In this document: positions 33,382 to 42,516 of the stretch, one piece after another
Numbering within the stretch: position 1 is the first letter of the stretch
How the letters are laid out: every line of letters starts with the position of its first letter
NCBI RefSeq assembly: GCF_014204715.1
Contig: NZ_JACHLY010000001.1
Coordinates: 372,001 to 436,000, forward strand
From: Streptomonospora salina
GTDB taxonomy: Bacteria; Actinomycetota; Actinomycetes; Streptosporangiales; Streptosporangiaceae
DNA: 64,000 bases
Direction: 5' to 3'
Notes under the pieces: generated by a model
Seen by the model: only the letters and a program-made list of their open reading frames with translations
Database searches by the model: none
Told to the model about the DNA's origin: nothing
Program-made: the position numbers and the translations under genes

Positions 33382-35712
33382 ATGAAGTTCACCGACGGGT
33401 TCTGGCAGACACGGGAGGGCGTGCGCGCCAGTTATGCGCGCGAGGCCCGCGACGTCCGCGTCGACGACGACAGCATGACCCTCTACGCCCCCGTCCGCAG
33501 GATCACCCACCGCGGCGACACCCTGAACACGCCGCAACTGACGGTGGAGGCCTGGTCTCCGGCCCCCGGGGTGATCGGAGTGCAGACCACGCACCTGGCC
33601 GGTTCCGTCCGCCCCACCCCGGAATTCGACGTGCGGTCCGACCCCGCCGCGGCGCCCGAGACGCGTCGGGACGGCTCGGTCGTGGAGCTGGCCAGCGGGG
33701 AGCTCGCGCTGCGGGTCGACACCGAGGGACCGTGGCGGATGGATTTCCGCGCCCGCGGACGCACCCTGACGTCGGTGGGCGACCGCGGCACGGGCTTCGC
33801 CGAGACCTCCGACGGCGCCCACCACATGCTCACGCAGCTCAACCTGGGGGTGCGTGAGCTGGTCTACGGTCTGGGCGAGCGGTTCACGCCGCTGGTGCGC
33901 AACGGCCAGCCGGTCGACATCTGGCAGGCCGACGGCGGCACCAGCAGCGAGCAGGCCTACAAGAACGTGCCGTTCTACCTGACCAACCGGGGATACGGGG
34001 TATTCGTCGACCACACCGGCCCGGTGTCCTTCGAGGTCGGGTCGGAGTCGGTGGGCACGGTGCAGTTCAGCGTCGAGGACCAGGCGCTGCGCTACTACGT
34101 GATCGAGGGCTCCACCCCCAAGGAGATCCTGGAGCGCTACACCGCGCTGACGGGGCGCCCGGCGCTGGTGCCGCCGTGGTCGCTGGGGTTGTGGCTGTCG
34201 ACGTCGTTCACCACCGACTACGACGAGCAGACGGTGACCGGGTTCGTCGACGGCATGGCCGAGCGGGGCATCCCGCTGAGCGTGTTCCACTTCGACTGCT
34301 TCTGGATGCGCGAGTTCCACTGGTGCGACATGCGGTGGGACCCCGAGCGGTTTCCCGACCCCGAGGGCATGCTGTCCCGCCTCAAGCGGCGCGGGCTGCG
34401 GGTGTGCGTGTGGATCAATCCCTACATCGCCCAGCGCTCGGAGCTGTTCGAGGAGGGCCGGCGGCTGGGCCACCTGGTGCGCCGGCCCGACGGCAGCGTG
34501 TGGCAGTGGGACATGTGGCAGGCGGGCATGGCGCTGGTGGACTTCACCAGCCCGGCGGCGCGGGACTGGTACGCCGGCAAGCTGCGCGCGCTGCTGGACA
34601 TGGGCGTGGACTGCTTCAAGACCGACTTCGGCGAGCGCATCCCCACCGACGTCGCCTGGTCCGACGGTGCGGACCCCCAGGGCATGCACAACTACTACAC
34701 GCACCTGTTCAACACCACGGTGTTCGACCTGCTGCGCGAGGAGCGCGGCGCGAACGAAGCGGTGGTCTTCGCGCGGTCGGCGACCGCGGGCGGCCAGTCC
34801 TTCCCGGTGCACTGGGGCGGCGACTGCGCCTCCACCTACGGGGCCATGGCCGAGAACCTGCGCGGCGGGCTGTCGCTGGGGCTGTCGGGCTTCGGATTCT
34901 GGAGCCACGACATCGGCGGTTTCGAGGGCACCCCCGACGCCGGGTTGTTCAAGCGGTGGCTGGTGTTCGGGCTGCTCTCCTCGCACAGCCGGCTGCACGG
35001 CAGCGGCTCCTACCGGGTGCCGTGGGCCTTCGACGAGGAAGCCGGCGACATCGCCCGCAGATTCACCCGGCTCAAGCACCGGCTGATGCCCTACCTGTTC
35101 GGCGCAGCGGTGCAGGCCCACGAGCGCGGGGTCCCGGTGATGCGGGCGATGCTGCTGGAGTTCCCCGACGACCCCACCTGCCACCACCTGGAGACCCAGT
35201 ACATGCTGGGTTCCGACCTGCTGGTGGCGCCGGTCTTCTCCGGCGACGGCGAGGTCGAGTACTACGTTCCCGAAGGCGAATGGCGGCATCTGCTCACCGG
35301 CGAAGCGGTGCAGGGGCCCGCGTGGCGGCGGGAGGAGCACGCCTTCGACTCGCTGCCGCTGCTGGTGCGCCCGGGCGCGGTACTGCCGATGGGCGCGGTG
35401 CAGGAGCGGCCCGACTACGACTTCGCCGACGGGGTGACGCTGTGCGTCTACCCGGGCGGCGGCACCGAACCCGTGCGCACGGAGGTCCCGGCCGCCGACG
35501 GTTCGCCCGCCGCGGTGTTCACCTCCCGGCGGGACGGCGACACGGTGGTGGTCGAATCCGCGACCGGGGACGTGCCCGCGTGGAACGTGCTGGTCGTGGG
35601 TGCCTCCGCGGACACGCCGGCGGAGGGCGCCCGGAGCGTGACCGGAACCGCCGACGGGCTTCGGGTGGAGGCCGCGGCCGGCACGCGGCGGGTCCGGATC
35701 GCGCCGGCCTGA
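33382..35712 (+). CDS. yicI: GH31 alpha-xylosidase (YicI type)
   Basis: Cytoplasmic alpha-xylosidase of 776 residues, close to E. coli YicI (772). The catalytic nucleophile Asp415 is in KTDFGERIP and the acid/base Asp481 in HWGGDCASTY. The +1-side motif FHFDCFWMREFHWCDMRWD is xylosidase-like rather than glucosidase-like. It removes non-reducing alpha-xylose from imported xyloglucan fragments. The ATG was chosen at MKFTDGFW, the usual family start. Last gene of the LacI/ABC operon. Confidence 0.92.
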   Translation: MKFTDGFWQTREGVRASYAREARDVRVDDDSMTLYAPVRRITHRGDTLNTPQLTVEAWSPAPGVIGVQTTHLAGSVRPTPEFDVRSDPAAAPETRRDGSVVELASGELALRVDTEGPWRMDFRARGRTLTSVGDRGTGFAETSDGAHHMLTQLNLGVRELVYGLGERFTPLVRNGQPVDIWQADGGTSSEQAYKNVPFYLTNRGYGVFVDHTGPVSFEVGSESVGTVQFSVEDQALRYYVIEGSTPKEILERYTALTGRPALVPPWSLGLWLSTSFTTDYDEQTVTGFVDGMAERGIPLSVFHFDCFWMREFHWCDMRWDPERFPDPEGMLSRLKRRGLRVCVWINPYIAQRSELFEEGRRLGHLVRRPDGSVWQWDMWQAGMALVDFTSPAARDWYAGKLRALLDMGVDCFKTDFGERIPTDVAWSDGADPQGMHNYYTHLFNTTVFDLLREERGANEAVVFARSATAGGQSFPVHWGGDCASTYGAMAENLRGGLSLGLSGFGFWSHDIGGFEGTPDAGLFKRWLVFGLLSSHSRLHGSGSYRVPWAFDEEAGDIARRFTRLKHRLMPYLFGAAVQAHERGVPVMRAMLLEFPDDPTCHHLETQYMLGSDLLVAPVFSGDGEVEYYVPEGEWRHLLTGEAVQGPAWRREEHAFDSLPLLVRPGAVLPMGAVQERPDYDFADGVTLCVYPGGGTEPVRTEVPAADGSPAAVFTSRRDGDTVVVESATGDVPAWNVLVVGASADTPAEGARSVTGTADGLRVEAAAGTRRVRIAPA

Positions 35713-35724
35713 GTCGGCGCCGGC

Positions 35725-35765
35725 GACGCGGGTGCGGGGGCCCGGGGGCTCCCCGCACCCGCGTC
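35725..35765. terminator. Terminator after the alpha-xylosidase operon
   Basis: Perfect 15-base stem GACGCGGGTGCGGGG across an 11-base loop, 12 bases after the GH31 stop. Confidence 0.75.
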
Positions 35766-35848
35766 CCCCGGGCCCGGCACGGACCGCCTCCGGTGTGTGG
35801 CAGGCTTTTCCGCACCCGCACCCTGCCGCAGGACAAGGAGGCGCCGCC

Positions 35849-36466
35849 GTGGTCGACGCCCGAAGGGACGCGTTCAAGCCGGGCAGGACGCCCGGCGATG
35901 CCCGATTCCGCCGCTGGTTCGCCGGACCGCCGGGATGGACGCTCGGCGGCCTCGCCGCAGGCAACGCGGTGGTCAGCCTGTGGACCTACTCGGTGCCCGG
36001 CGGCTATCTCGTGCCGCTGCCGGCGACCACGGCGGTCTGGGCGTGCCTGCTGCTGGCGGTGGGGATCAAGGCGCTGATGCAGCCCGTGTTCGGTGTGCCG
36101 GGCGGACGGCCCGGCTGGCACTCCTGGGCGCGGTGGGGCGCGGTGCTGGGGACCGTGGCAGCCGCGTGGGCGCTCGTCCAGACCGGAGTGCCCGTGCGGG
36201 CGGGGACCGCCTGGGCCGAACCGGCGGTGGCCGCCTACGCCGCCGATTCCCGGTCCGCCCAGACTCCCGAGCGGTTCGGCCCCTACCGTGTCCAAAGCGC
36301 CGGGAACCTCGGCGACCAGGAGGGCGCGCGCTTCCTGGTGGAAGGAGCGGGGTTCCTCGACGACACCGGCTTCGCCTACAGCCCCGGCGGTCCCCCTCCC
36401 GATTCGGTCCACGGCGAGTACGCGCACCTGCACGGTCCCTGGTACTCTTGGACCCGGGAGCTCTGA
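35849..36466 (+). CDS. Unknown protein with three hydrophobic segments
   Basis: About 205 residues from a GTG preceded by AAGGAG. Three hydrophobic stretches (GWTLGGLAAGNAVVSLWTYS; TTAVWACLLLAVGIKALM; WGAVLGTVAAAWALVQTGV) are followed by a polar C-terminal half ending HGPWYSWTREL. No family recognised. It stands alone between the xylosidase operon and an aldo/keto reductase. Confidence 0.55.
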   Translation: MVDARRDAFKPGRTPGDARFRRWFAGPPGWTLGGLAAGNAVVSLWTYSVPGGYLVPLPATTAVWACLLLAVGIKALMQPVFGVPGGRPGWHSWARWGAVLGTVAAAWALVQTGVPVRAGTAWAEPAVAAYAADSRSAQTPERFGPYRVQSAGNLGDQEGARFLVEGAGFLDDTGFAYSPGGPPPDSVHGEYAHLHGPWYSWTREL

Positions 36467-36517
36467 GCCGGGCGACACATGAGCGGGCGCCCTCGAAGAT
36501 CGAGCTAGGCTGGGCGG

Positions 36518-37357
36518 ATGCGTGGAGTCGATTCTTACGAACTGAACGACGGGAACTCTCTGCCCGTGGTGGGTTTCGGCACGGTATCGCTGCGCGGCGA
36601 CGAAGGGGTGGCGGCGATGCGCGCCGCCCTGGAAAACGGCTACCGGCTGCTCGACACCGCCGTCAACTACGGCAACGAGGAGGCGGTCGGTCAGGCGGTG
36701 CGCGCATCCAGCGTGGCTCCGGAGGACGTGCGCATCACCACGAAGATCCCCGGCCGACACCACGAGTACTCCCTGGCCGTGAAATCGGTCGAGGAATCCC
36801 TGCGCAGGCTCGGGTCCGACTGCATCGATCTGTGCCTGATCCACTGGCCCAATCCGAGTGTCGGCAAATACGTCGAAGCGTGGCGCGCCTTGGTCGACGC
36901 CCGCGAGCGGGGCCTGGTGCGGTCCATCGGCGTCAGCAACTTCACCGAGCACCACCTGCGCGCCGTCATAGACGACAGCGGGGTCGCACCCGCGGTCAAC
37001 CAGATCGAGCTGCACCCGTACTTCCCGCAGGCCGCGATGCGCCGGGTCAACGACGGGCTCGGAATCCGGACGCAGTCGTGGAGCCCCTTGGGCAAGCACA
37101 GCGCCCCGTTCGCCGAGCGGCCGGTGGCCGAAGCCGCGGCTGCGCACGGCGCCACCCCGGCGCAGGTGATCCTGCGCTGGCAGCTGCAGCTCGGTGCACT
37201 GCCCGTTCCGAAGTCGGCGGACCCGCAGCGGCAGCAGGAGAACCTCGACCTGTTCGGCTTCGAACTCACCGATGCCGAGGTCGCGGCGATCAGTGGGCTG
37301 GGCAAGGACGACGGGCGCCTGTTCGGCGGGGACCCGGACGTCCACGAGGAGTTTTAG
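36518..37357 (+). CDS. Aldo/keto reductase
   Basis: AKR of 279 residues, normal length. The catalytic tetrad is Asp46, Tyr51, Lys76 and His109 (DTAVNYG, TTKIPG, LIHWP). NADPH-binding VPKSADPQRQQENL is near the C-terminus. Most like the AKR5-type 2,5-diketogluconate reductase subfamily; the physiological carbonyl substrate is unknown. About 50 bases separate it from the preceding membrane gene. Confidence 0.92.
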   Translation: MRGVDSYELNDGNSLPVVGFGTVSLRGDEGVAAMRAALENGYRLLDTAVNYGNEEAVGQAVRASSVAPEDVRITTKIPGRHHEYSLAVKSVEESLRRLGSDCIDLCLIHWPNPSVGKYVEAWRALVDARERGLVRSIGVSNFTEHHLRAVIDDSGVAPAVNQIELHPYFPQAAMRRVNDGLGIRTQSWSPLGKHSAPFAERPVAEAAAAHGATPAQVILRWQLQLGALPVPKSADPQRQQENLDLFGFELTDAEVAAISGLGKDDGRLFGGDPDVHEEF

Positions 37358-37360
37358 CCG

Positions 37361-37400
37361 CGCATCCCGCGGTGCCGGGCGCCCGGCGCCGCGGGATGCG
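37361..37400. terminator. Bidirectional terminator after the aldo/keto reductase
   Basis: Twelve-base perfect stem CGCATCCCGCGG, with the loop itself nearly palindromic (GCCGGGCGCCCGGC), making a long double hairpin between convergent genes. Confidence 0.75.
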
Positions 37401-37408
37401 TCCCGTCG

Positions 37409-38815
37409 TCACCAGCCGTTGAGCAGCAGGTGGTTGGCCGCCAGGGCAAGCGCGGCCTGCACAGCCAGCCACACCCGGTGGTCGCGCGCGGGCAGCAGCG
37501 CCGCAGCCGGGACCACCCACACCACGAACGGCAGCCAGATCCGCTCGGTCTCGCCTTTGCTCATCCCGGACAGGTCGGCGGCGGCGATCGCCAGCGCCGC
37601 GGCGGTCGCCAGCACCACCAGGGCGTCGGCCCCCTCGGGAGGCGCGCGGCGCAGGCGCTTCACGGCGCCCGGGGCGGCGAGCACGGCGCGGCGCAGCCCG
37701 GCGATCGCCGCGGGGCCCGCGGTGATCACCACGACGGCGAGATTGGCCCAGGCCCAGTAGTACTGGGGCCGCTCGCCGCCCACCCCCTGGAAGTAGCGCG
37801 TGACCAGCAGGTCGTAGCCCTCCAGCCACCAGAACCCCGCGGCGGTGAACGCCGCGGCGACCGCCGCCGCGCCGACCACCGCCAGGGGCAGCGGGCGCAG
37901 AGTGCGCGTGCAGGCCACCACCGCCAGGGCGAGGATCGCCGCCAGGGTCAGGCCGTAGGACAGGTACAGCACCCAGCCCAGAAGCAGGCCCGCCCCCAGC
38001 GCCGCGGCCCAGCGTGCGGCGGTGCGCTCCGCCGTCCCGGCCAGGGCGAGCAGCGCCAGCCCCCAGGCGGTGACCGCCGCGAAGTAGCCGTCGGCCGACG
38101 TGCCCACCCACACCGCGGCGGGCGCCAGCACGACGAACGGCGCGGCCAGGCGCGCCGCCGGCGCGGCGCCGAGCGCGCGCAGAGCGATCAGGATCGCCGC
38201 CGCGGCCGAGGTTCCCACGACGATGCAGAACACGCCCGCCCAGGCGCCTCCGCCCAACCCGATGCGGTCCAGTCCGACGAAGGTCAGCATCGCGCCGGGC
38301 GGGTGCCCGGCGACGTGGGCCGGCCAGTTTCCCGGCACGTCGATGAGGATGTGGTCGGTGAAGCCGCGCAGCGCCGCGCCAGCGTCGTCCCAGCGGTCCA
38401 TGGCCAACAGGTACTCGTGCTTGGCGCGCAGGCGGCCCGCGATGCCCTGCTCCCAGCCGTCGACCAGGGCGAGCGCGAAAGTCCAGGCCATAGTCGCGCC
38501 CCAGGCCGACAGCACCAGCGTGCGCCAGCGCAATCGGGCCGCGACGGTCGGCCCCCAGCCCGCTACGGCAACGGCGATCGCCAGCGCGGGCAGGGTTCCG
38601 GGGCCGACGTGGGGCGCCCAGTCCGACGACAGCGGCTCCCAGTCGACGTAGAGCTTCTGCCCGGCCCGCTCGATCAGCACGCCGGCGACGGCGGCGAGGG
38701 CGACCAGCACGGCGGCGGCCACCGCCGTGATCACGTCGGGACGGCGGGCGGACCGAACGGGGCGGTCCTGCGGCGCTGCTCCGGGGGCCGGGGACGGCGT
38801 CGGCCGGCTACCCAC
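37409..38815 (-). CDS. Multi-spanning membrane protein, possible GT-C glycosyltransferase
   Basis: Integral membrane protein of 468 residues with ten or more hydrophobic segments, starting at GTG. An extracellular loop DWEPLSSDWAPHVGPGT and PGNWPAHVAGHPPGAMLTFV resemble polyprenyl-sugar-using GT-C enzymes, but no DD/DE signature is clear. It is the last gene of the run GT2, DUF2064, methyltransferase, this protein. The operon suggests transfer of a lipid-linked sugar across the membrane. Confidence 0.7.
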   Translation of the reverse strand: MGSRPTPSPAPGAAPQDRPVRSARRPDVITAVAAAVLVALAAVAGVLIERAGQKLYVDWEPLSSDWAPHVGPGTLPALAIAVAVAGWGPTVAARLRWRTLVLSAWGATMAWTFALALVDGWEQGIAGRLRAKHEYLLAMDRWDDAGAALRGFTDHILIDVPGNWPAHVAGHPPGAMLTFVGLDRIGLGGGAWAGVFCIVVGTSAAAAILIALRALGAAPAARLAAPFVVLAPAAVWVGTSADGYFAAVTAWGLALLALAGTAERTAARWAAALGAGLLLGWVLYLSYGLTLAAILALAVVACTRTLRPLPLAVVGAAAVAAAFTAAGFWWLEGYDLLVTRYFQGVGGERPQYYWAWANLAVVVITAGPAAIAGLRRAVLAAPGAVKRLRRAPPEGADALVVLATAAALAIAAADLSGMSKGETERIWLPFVVWVVPAAALLPARDHRVWLAVQAALALAANHLLLNGW

Positions 38816-38857
38816 GGCACGGCCCCGGTGCCGCGCAGCCGTCGGCGTCGCCGCCCG

Positions 38858-39520
38858 TCACGCTCTGCGCAGGGCGGCGAACACCCTGCTTCGCATGTTC
38901 CACGTCTCGGTCACCTCCAGACCCGCGTTGGCCGCCGCGGCGGCCAACGCGTTCACACCCACGCGCGCCCACCGGAACGGGGCGCTGCACCGGCCCCGGC
39001 CGTCGCAGACGTGCACCGCCATCCGCTCGTCGACGTCCTCGCCCGCCGCCTCGACCAGCAGCCGGCCGTTCGGAGCAACGACATCGGCCAACCGCGCGAA
39101 CAGCCGTTCGGGGGCGCCGCCGATCCCGATGTTGCCGTCCAGCAGCAGCACCGTGCCCCAGCGGCCCTCGCCGGGCAGCCGGTCGAACACGCTGCGGCAC
39201 AGCGCCCGGCCGCCGGCCTCCCGGGCGCGCCGCACCGCGTCCGGGTGGGCGTCCACGCCCAGGGCCCGGCACCCGCGTCCGGCGAGGTCGGCCACGATCC
39301 GCCCGGGGCCGCAGCCGACGTCGAGCACCGTGCCGCGGCAGCGCCGCAGGACGGCGGTGTCGGCGGAGTCGGGGCGGGCGCACCAGCGTTCGATCTCCAA
39401 TGGCAGCACCCTCCCGTCCGCGCAGCGCAGGAACAACGGGCCGCGCCCGGTGCCCAGCGCTCGGGAGTAGGGATCGGCGGCGCGGTCCGCTCCCCACGCG
39501 TGCGCGGTTCCGGGTGCCAT
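38858..39520 (-). CDS. SAM-dependent methyltransferase
   Basis: Class I methyltransferase of 220 residues. Motif I VLDVGCGPGRIVADLAGRG near residues 66-84 binds SAM; LLVEAAGEDVDERMAVH lies in the later motif region. The start ATG overlaps the DUF2064 stop (ATGA). Probably modifies a sugar or lipid carrier in the same glycan pathway; substrate unknown. Confidence 0.85.
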   Translation of the reverse strand: MAPGTAHAWGADRAADPYSRALGTGRGPLFLRCADGRVLPLEIERWCARPDSADTAVLRRCRGTVLDVGCGPGRIVADLAGRGCRALGVDAHPDAVRRAREAGGRALCRSVFDRLPGEGRWGTVLLLDGNIGIGGAPERLFARLADVVAPNGRLLVEAAGEDVDERMAVHVCDGRGRCSAPFRWARVGVNALAAAAANAGLEVTETWNMRSRVFAALRRA

Positions 39521-40272
39521 CAGGCGCCTGCCGAACCGCGGCGCCGCCAGGCCGCGGCGAACCGGCTTCCGGGGGCGGCGCGGGCGACGCGGGCCGCGGC
39601 TTCGGGCGTGTCGGCGTCGACCAGCGCGGGCAGGTCGCCTACCCGCAGGCCGGCGCGCACGAGGCGCTCGCGCTGGATCGCGCCGGTGCGGTCGGTGGAC
39701 ATGGGAACGCCGCGCAGCAGCCGCGGGTCGGGCTCGGCCATGCCCAGCGCCCAGAACCCGCCGTCCTCGGCGGGCCCGAACCAGGCGTCGGCGCGGTGCC
39801 AGGCGTCGGCGGCCAGCGCCGGGCCGAGCACGGCCGGGGTGGCCTGCGGTGTGTCCATGCCGATCAGCAGCGTGGGCCCCGAGCAGGCGGCGAAGGCCGC
39901 GGCGAGCCGCTCGTCGAGGCCGCCCGGGGCCTGCCCGACGACCTCGAAACCGCGTTCGGGCAGCCACGGCCCCGGGGCGCCGCTGAGCACCAGCACTCTG
40001 CGCCGGACCGGTGCGGCCAGCGCCGTGTCCAGCGTGTCGGCCAGGGCAGCGGCGGCGACGTCGGCGGCCTCCTGCGCGGTGCACGCGGGTGCCAGCCGCG
40101 TCTTCACCCGGCCCGGGACGGGTTCCTTGGCGATGACCAGCAACGCCGTCGGCCCGGTGGGGGCGTCGCGGCCCGCCGGGGGCGGGGCGGGTGCGTGCTC
40201 CGGGAGGGGCGGGGGCCGCGTGCCCGGGTCCGCCGCGGCGGGGCCGTCGCGGCGGCCGCCCGGCGCCGTCAT
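39520..40272 (-). CDS. DUF2064/TIGR04282-type nucleotide-sugar-like transferase
   Basis: Protein of 250 residues. LLVIAKEPVPGRVKTRLAPA is the family signature, LLIGMDTPQATPAVL the substrate-site region, and FGPAEDGGFWALGM a later motif. The N-terminal 40 residues are Pro/Ala-rich. The family has a glycosyltransferase-A-like fold; the exact reaction is unsettled. ATGA overlap couples it to the GT2 gene upstream and the methyltransferase downstream. Confidence 0.82.
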   Translation of the reverse strand: MTAPGGRRDGPAAADPGTRPPPLPEHAPAPPPAGRDAPTGPTALLVIAKEPVPGRVKTRLAPACTAQEAADVAAAALADTLDTALAAPVRRRVLVLSGAPGPWLPERGFEVVGQAPGGLDERLAAAFAACSGPTLLIGMDTPQATPAVLGPALAADAWHRADAWFGPAEDGGFWALGMAEPDPRLLRGVPMSTDRTGAIQRERLVRAGLRVGDLPALVDADTPEAAARVARAAPGSRFAAAWRRRGSAGA

Positions 40273-41030
40273 CGCGCCTCCTCGGACGGGCGGGCCGGCG
40301 CGGGCGGCCGGCTCAGCACCGACCGCATGTCGCGCACGGCCGTCCAAGTGCCCCGCCAGGTTCCGGTGACTTTGGAGCGTCCGCTGCGGGGGGTGTAGGC
40401 GACGTCGACCTCGCCGATGCGCCAGCCCGCGTCGGCGGCGTGCACCACCATCTGCAGCGGATAGCCGGAGCGCCGGTCGGTGAGACCGAGACCCAGGAGT
40501 GCGCTGCGGCGCGCGGCGCGCATCGGCCCGATGTCGCCCAGGCGCACCCCGGTGCGCCGCCGGAGCATGCGCACCACGGCGGCGTTGCCCGCACGCGCGT
40601 GCACGGGCCAGGCCCGGCGGACGGTGGGCCGGCGCCGGCCCACCACGAGGTCGGCGGCGCCGCTGCGCACCGACTCGACCATCGGCGCGAGCAGCGCGGG
40701 GTCCAAGGAGCCGTCGCAGTCGCAGAAGCAGACGTACTCCGCTGCGGCGGCGCGCAGACCGGCGTGGCAGGCCGCGCCGAACCCGCGCCGGGGCTCGGTG
40801 ACGACGCGTGCGCCCGCCTGCGCCGCGACGCCCGCGGATCCGTCGGTGGATCCGTTGTCGACGACGATCGCCCGCCATCCCGGTGGTATGCGGTCCAGCA
40901 CCCACGGCAGGGCCGCGGCCTCGTCCAGGCACGGCAGCACCACCTCGGCAAGCGGGGGCCCGTGCGCGGTGCCGTCGCGCCCCGCCGCCGATTCCTCCTC
41001 CGAGCCGCCGCGCGGCTCGCCTTCGCCCAT
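40269..41030 (-). CDS. Family 2 glycosyltransferase
   Basis: GT2 enzyme of 253 residues. VVLPCLDEAAALPWVLDRIP then VDNGSTDGS is the nucleotide-sugar-binding start; CDCDGSLDP carries the DxD-like metal motif. The later GDIGPMRAARRSALLGLGLT and GRSKVTGTWRGTW are typical of polyprenyl-phosphate glycosyltransferase-like members. The ATG at MGEGEPRG was preferred because AGGAGGTGCC precedes it. First gene of the coupled operon. Confidence 0.85.
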   Translation of the reverse strand: MGEGEPRGGSEEESAAGRDGTAHGPPLAEVVLPCLDEAAALPWVLDRIPPGWRAIVVDNGSTDGSAGVAAQAGARVVTEPRRGFGAACHAGLRAAAAEYVCFCDCDGSLDPALLAPMVESVRSGAADLVVGRRRPTVRRAWPVHARAGNAAVVRMLRRRTGVRLGDIGPMRAARRSALLGLGLTDRRSGYPLQMVVHAADAGWRIGEVDVAYTPRSGRSKVTGTWRGTWTAVRDMRSVLSRPPAPARPSEEAR

Positions 41031-41332
41031 GGCACCTCCTGCGCCGGTGGCGGCGGTGCGCGCATAGGCGCCGGGCCCGCGGTGTCGGCGGTGCCGCGGA
41101 CCCGGCACCCTCCGGCGGTGCCCGGCCGATGGCCGGACCCGCCGGTGCTCGCCCCGTCGCCGACGGACTGACGAAAGGTCAGAGTGCGTTCACTCTTCGT
41201 TCTCTCCTACCCCGCTACGCCGTAGTAGCGACCAGGAACACCACTCGTCGTTCGGAGCCGGCGGCGGTGGAGCGACCCGGAACGGCCGCCGTTTCTCGAC
41301 GGAGCACGGGGGGCGGGCGGGCTCCGCCTCCG
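41031..41332. other. Intergenic region between epimerase and GT2 operon
   Basis: This 302-base gap holds no convincing gene. It contains AGAGTG-CGTT-CACTCT (41181-41196), a small palindrome, and is less GC-rich around 41170-41260, suggesting a promoter for the GT2 operon. Confidence 0.5.
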
Positions 41333-42391
41333 TCAGCCGGCCGGTGCGGAGGCCGCACCGGGCGGCGCCGCGGCGAACTCGGCCATACCCTCCGCGAATC
41401 CGACGCGGGGACGCCAATCCGACTCCTCCATCAACCTCCGGGAGGAGGCCGTGATGTGGCGGACGTCGCCGAGCCGGTACTCGCCGGTGACGCGGGGGGA
41501 CGGCCCCCCGTGGGCCCGGGACAGCTCCTCGGCCGTCTCCCCGACGGTGTGCGGTGTTCCGCTGCCGGCGTTGTAGGCCCGCAGGGTGCCGTCCTCGCGG
41601 TCGGCGAGGGCACCGAGCGCGGCGGTGTTGGCGCCGGCGATGTCGCGCACGTGCACGAAGTCGCGCCGCTGCCGCCCGTCCTCGAAGACCGCGGGCGCTT
41701 CGCCGCGCGCCAGCGCCGACCGGAAGAACGAGGCGACGCCGGCGTAGGGCGTGTCGCGGGGCATTCCGGGACCGTAGACGTTGTGGTAGCGCAGCGCGAT
41801 CGCGCGCCCGCCCGTCGAACGGGCCCAGGCGGCGGCGAGGTGCTCTTGGGCGAGTTTCGTGGCGGCGTAGACGCTGCGGGGGTCGGTCGCAGCGTCCTCG
41901 GACACCGCTCCGGGTTCCACGGCGGCGCCGCACTCGGGGCACGGCGGTTCGAACCGCCCCGCGTCCAGCTCGGCGGGCCGCCGCGGCCCGGGGCTGACGT
42001 CGCCGTGGCGGGGGCAGGTGTAGCGGCCCTCCCCGTAGACCACCATCGACCCGGCCAGCACCAGATCGCCGACCCCGGCGCGCGCCATCGCCGCCAGCAG
42101 CACGGCGGTGCCCAGGTCGTTCACTCCGACGTAGGCGGGCGCGTCGTCGAAGTCGGGCGACAGCCCCACCATCGCCGCCTGGTGGCATACGGCGCCGACG
42201 CCGCCCAGCGCCGCCTCGACCGCTTCGGCGTCGCGGACGTCGCACGTGATGCGCTCGGCGTTGCCGCCTGCGCCCGCCCGGTCGTGCGGCGGCCGCGTGT
42301 CCAGCACGACCGGTTCGTGCCCGGCGCCGGCGAGCGCGGCGACGACATGGGACCCGATGAACCCGGCTCCGCCGGTGACGAGTATGCGCAT
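41333..42391 (-). CDS. NAD-dependent epimerase/dehydratase (extended SDR)
   Basis: Extended SDR of 352 residues. The NAD motif GGAGFIG is at residues 7-13; YAATKLAQE carries the catalytic YxxxK. The insert CPRHGDVSPGPRR with CPECGAAV is a possible zinc-binding pair of CxxC-like elements, not normal for the family. It probably makes a nucleotide sugar for the adjacent glycosyltransferase operon, about 300 bases downstream on the same strand. Confidence 0.85.
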   Translation of the reverse strand: MRILVTGGAGFIGSHVVAALAGAGHEPVVLDTRPPHDRAGAGGNAERITCDVRDAEAVEAALGGVGAVCHQAAMVGLSPDFDDAPAYVGVNDLGTAVLLAAMARAGVGDLVLAGSMVVYGEGRYTCPRHGDVSPGPRRPAELDAGRFEPPCPECGAAVEPGAVSEDAATDPRSVYAATKLAQEHLAAAWARSTGGRAIALRYHNVYGPGMPRDTPYAGVASFFRSALARGEAPAVFEDGRQRRDFVHVRDIAGANTAALGALADREDGTLRAYNAGSGTPHTVGETAEELSRAHGGPSPRVTGEYRLGDVRHITASSRRLMEESDWRPRVGFAEGMAEFAAAPPGAASAPAG

Positions 42392-42516
42392 GCCCGTGAA
42401 GCTACGCCGGATCCGGGATTCGGCGCCACAACCCGGGCGGTGCCGGACGGTGCCGCCGGTCGGATCTCCCCCGCCGCCGGCCCCGGGTCTCGCCGGGTCG
42501 GGGGCGCGGCGGCGGT

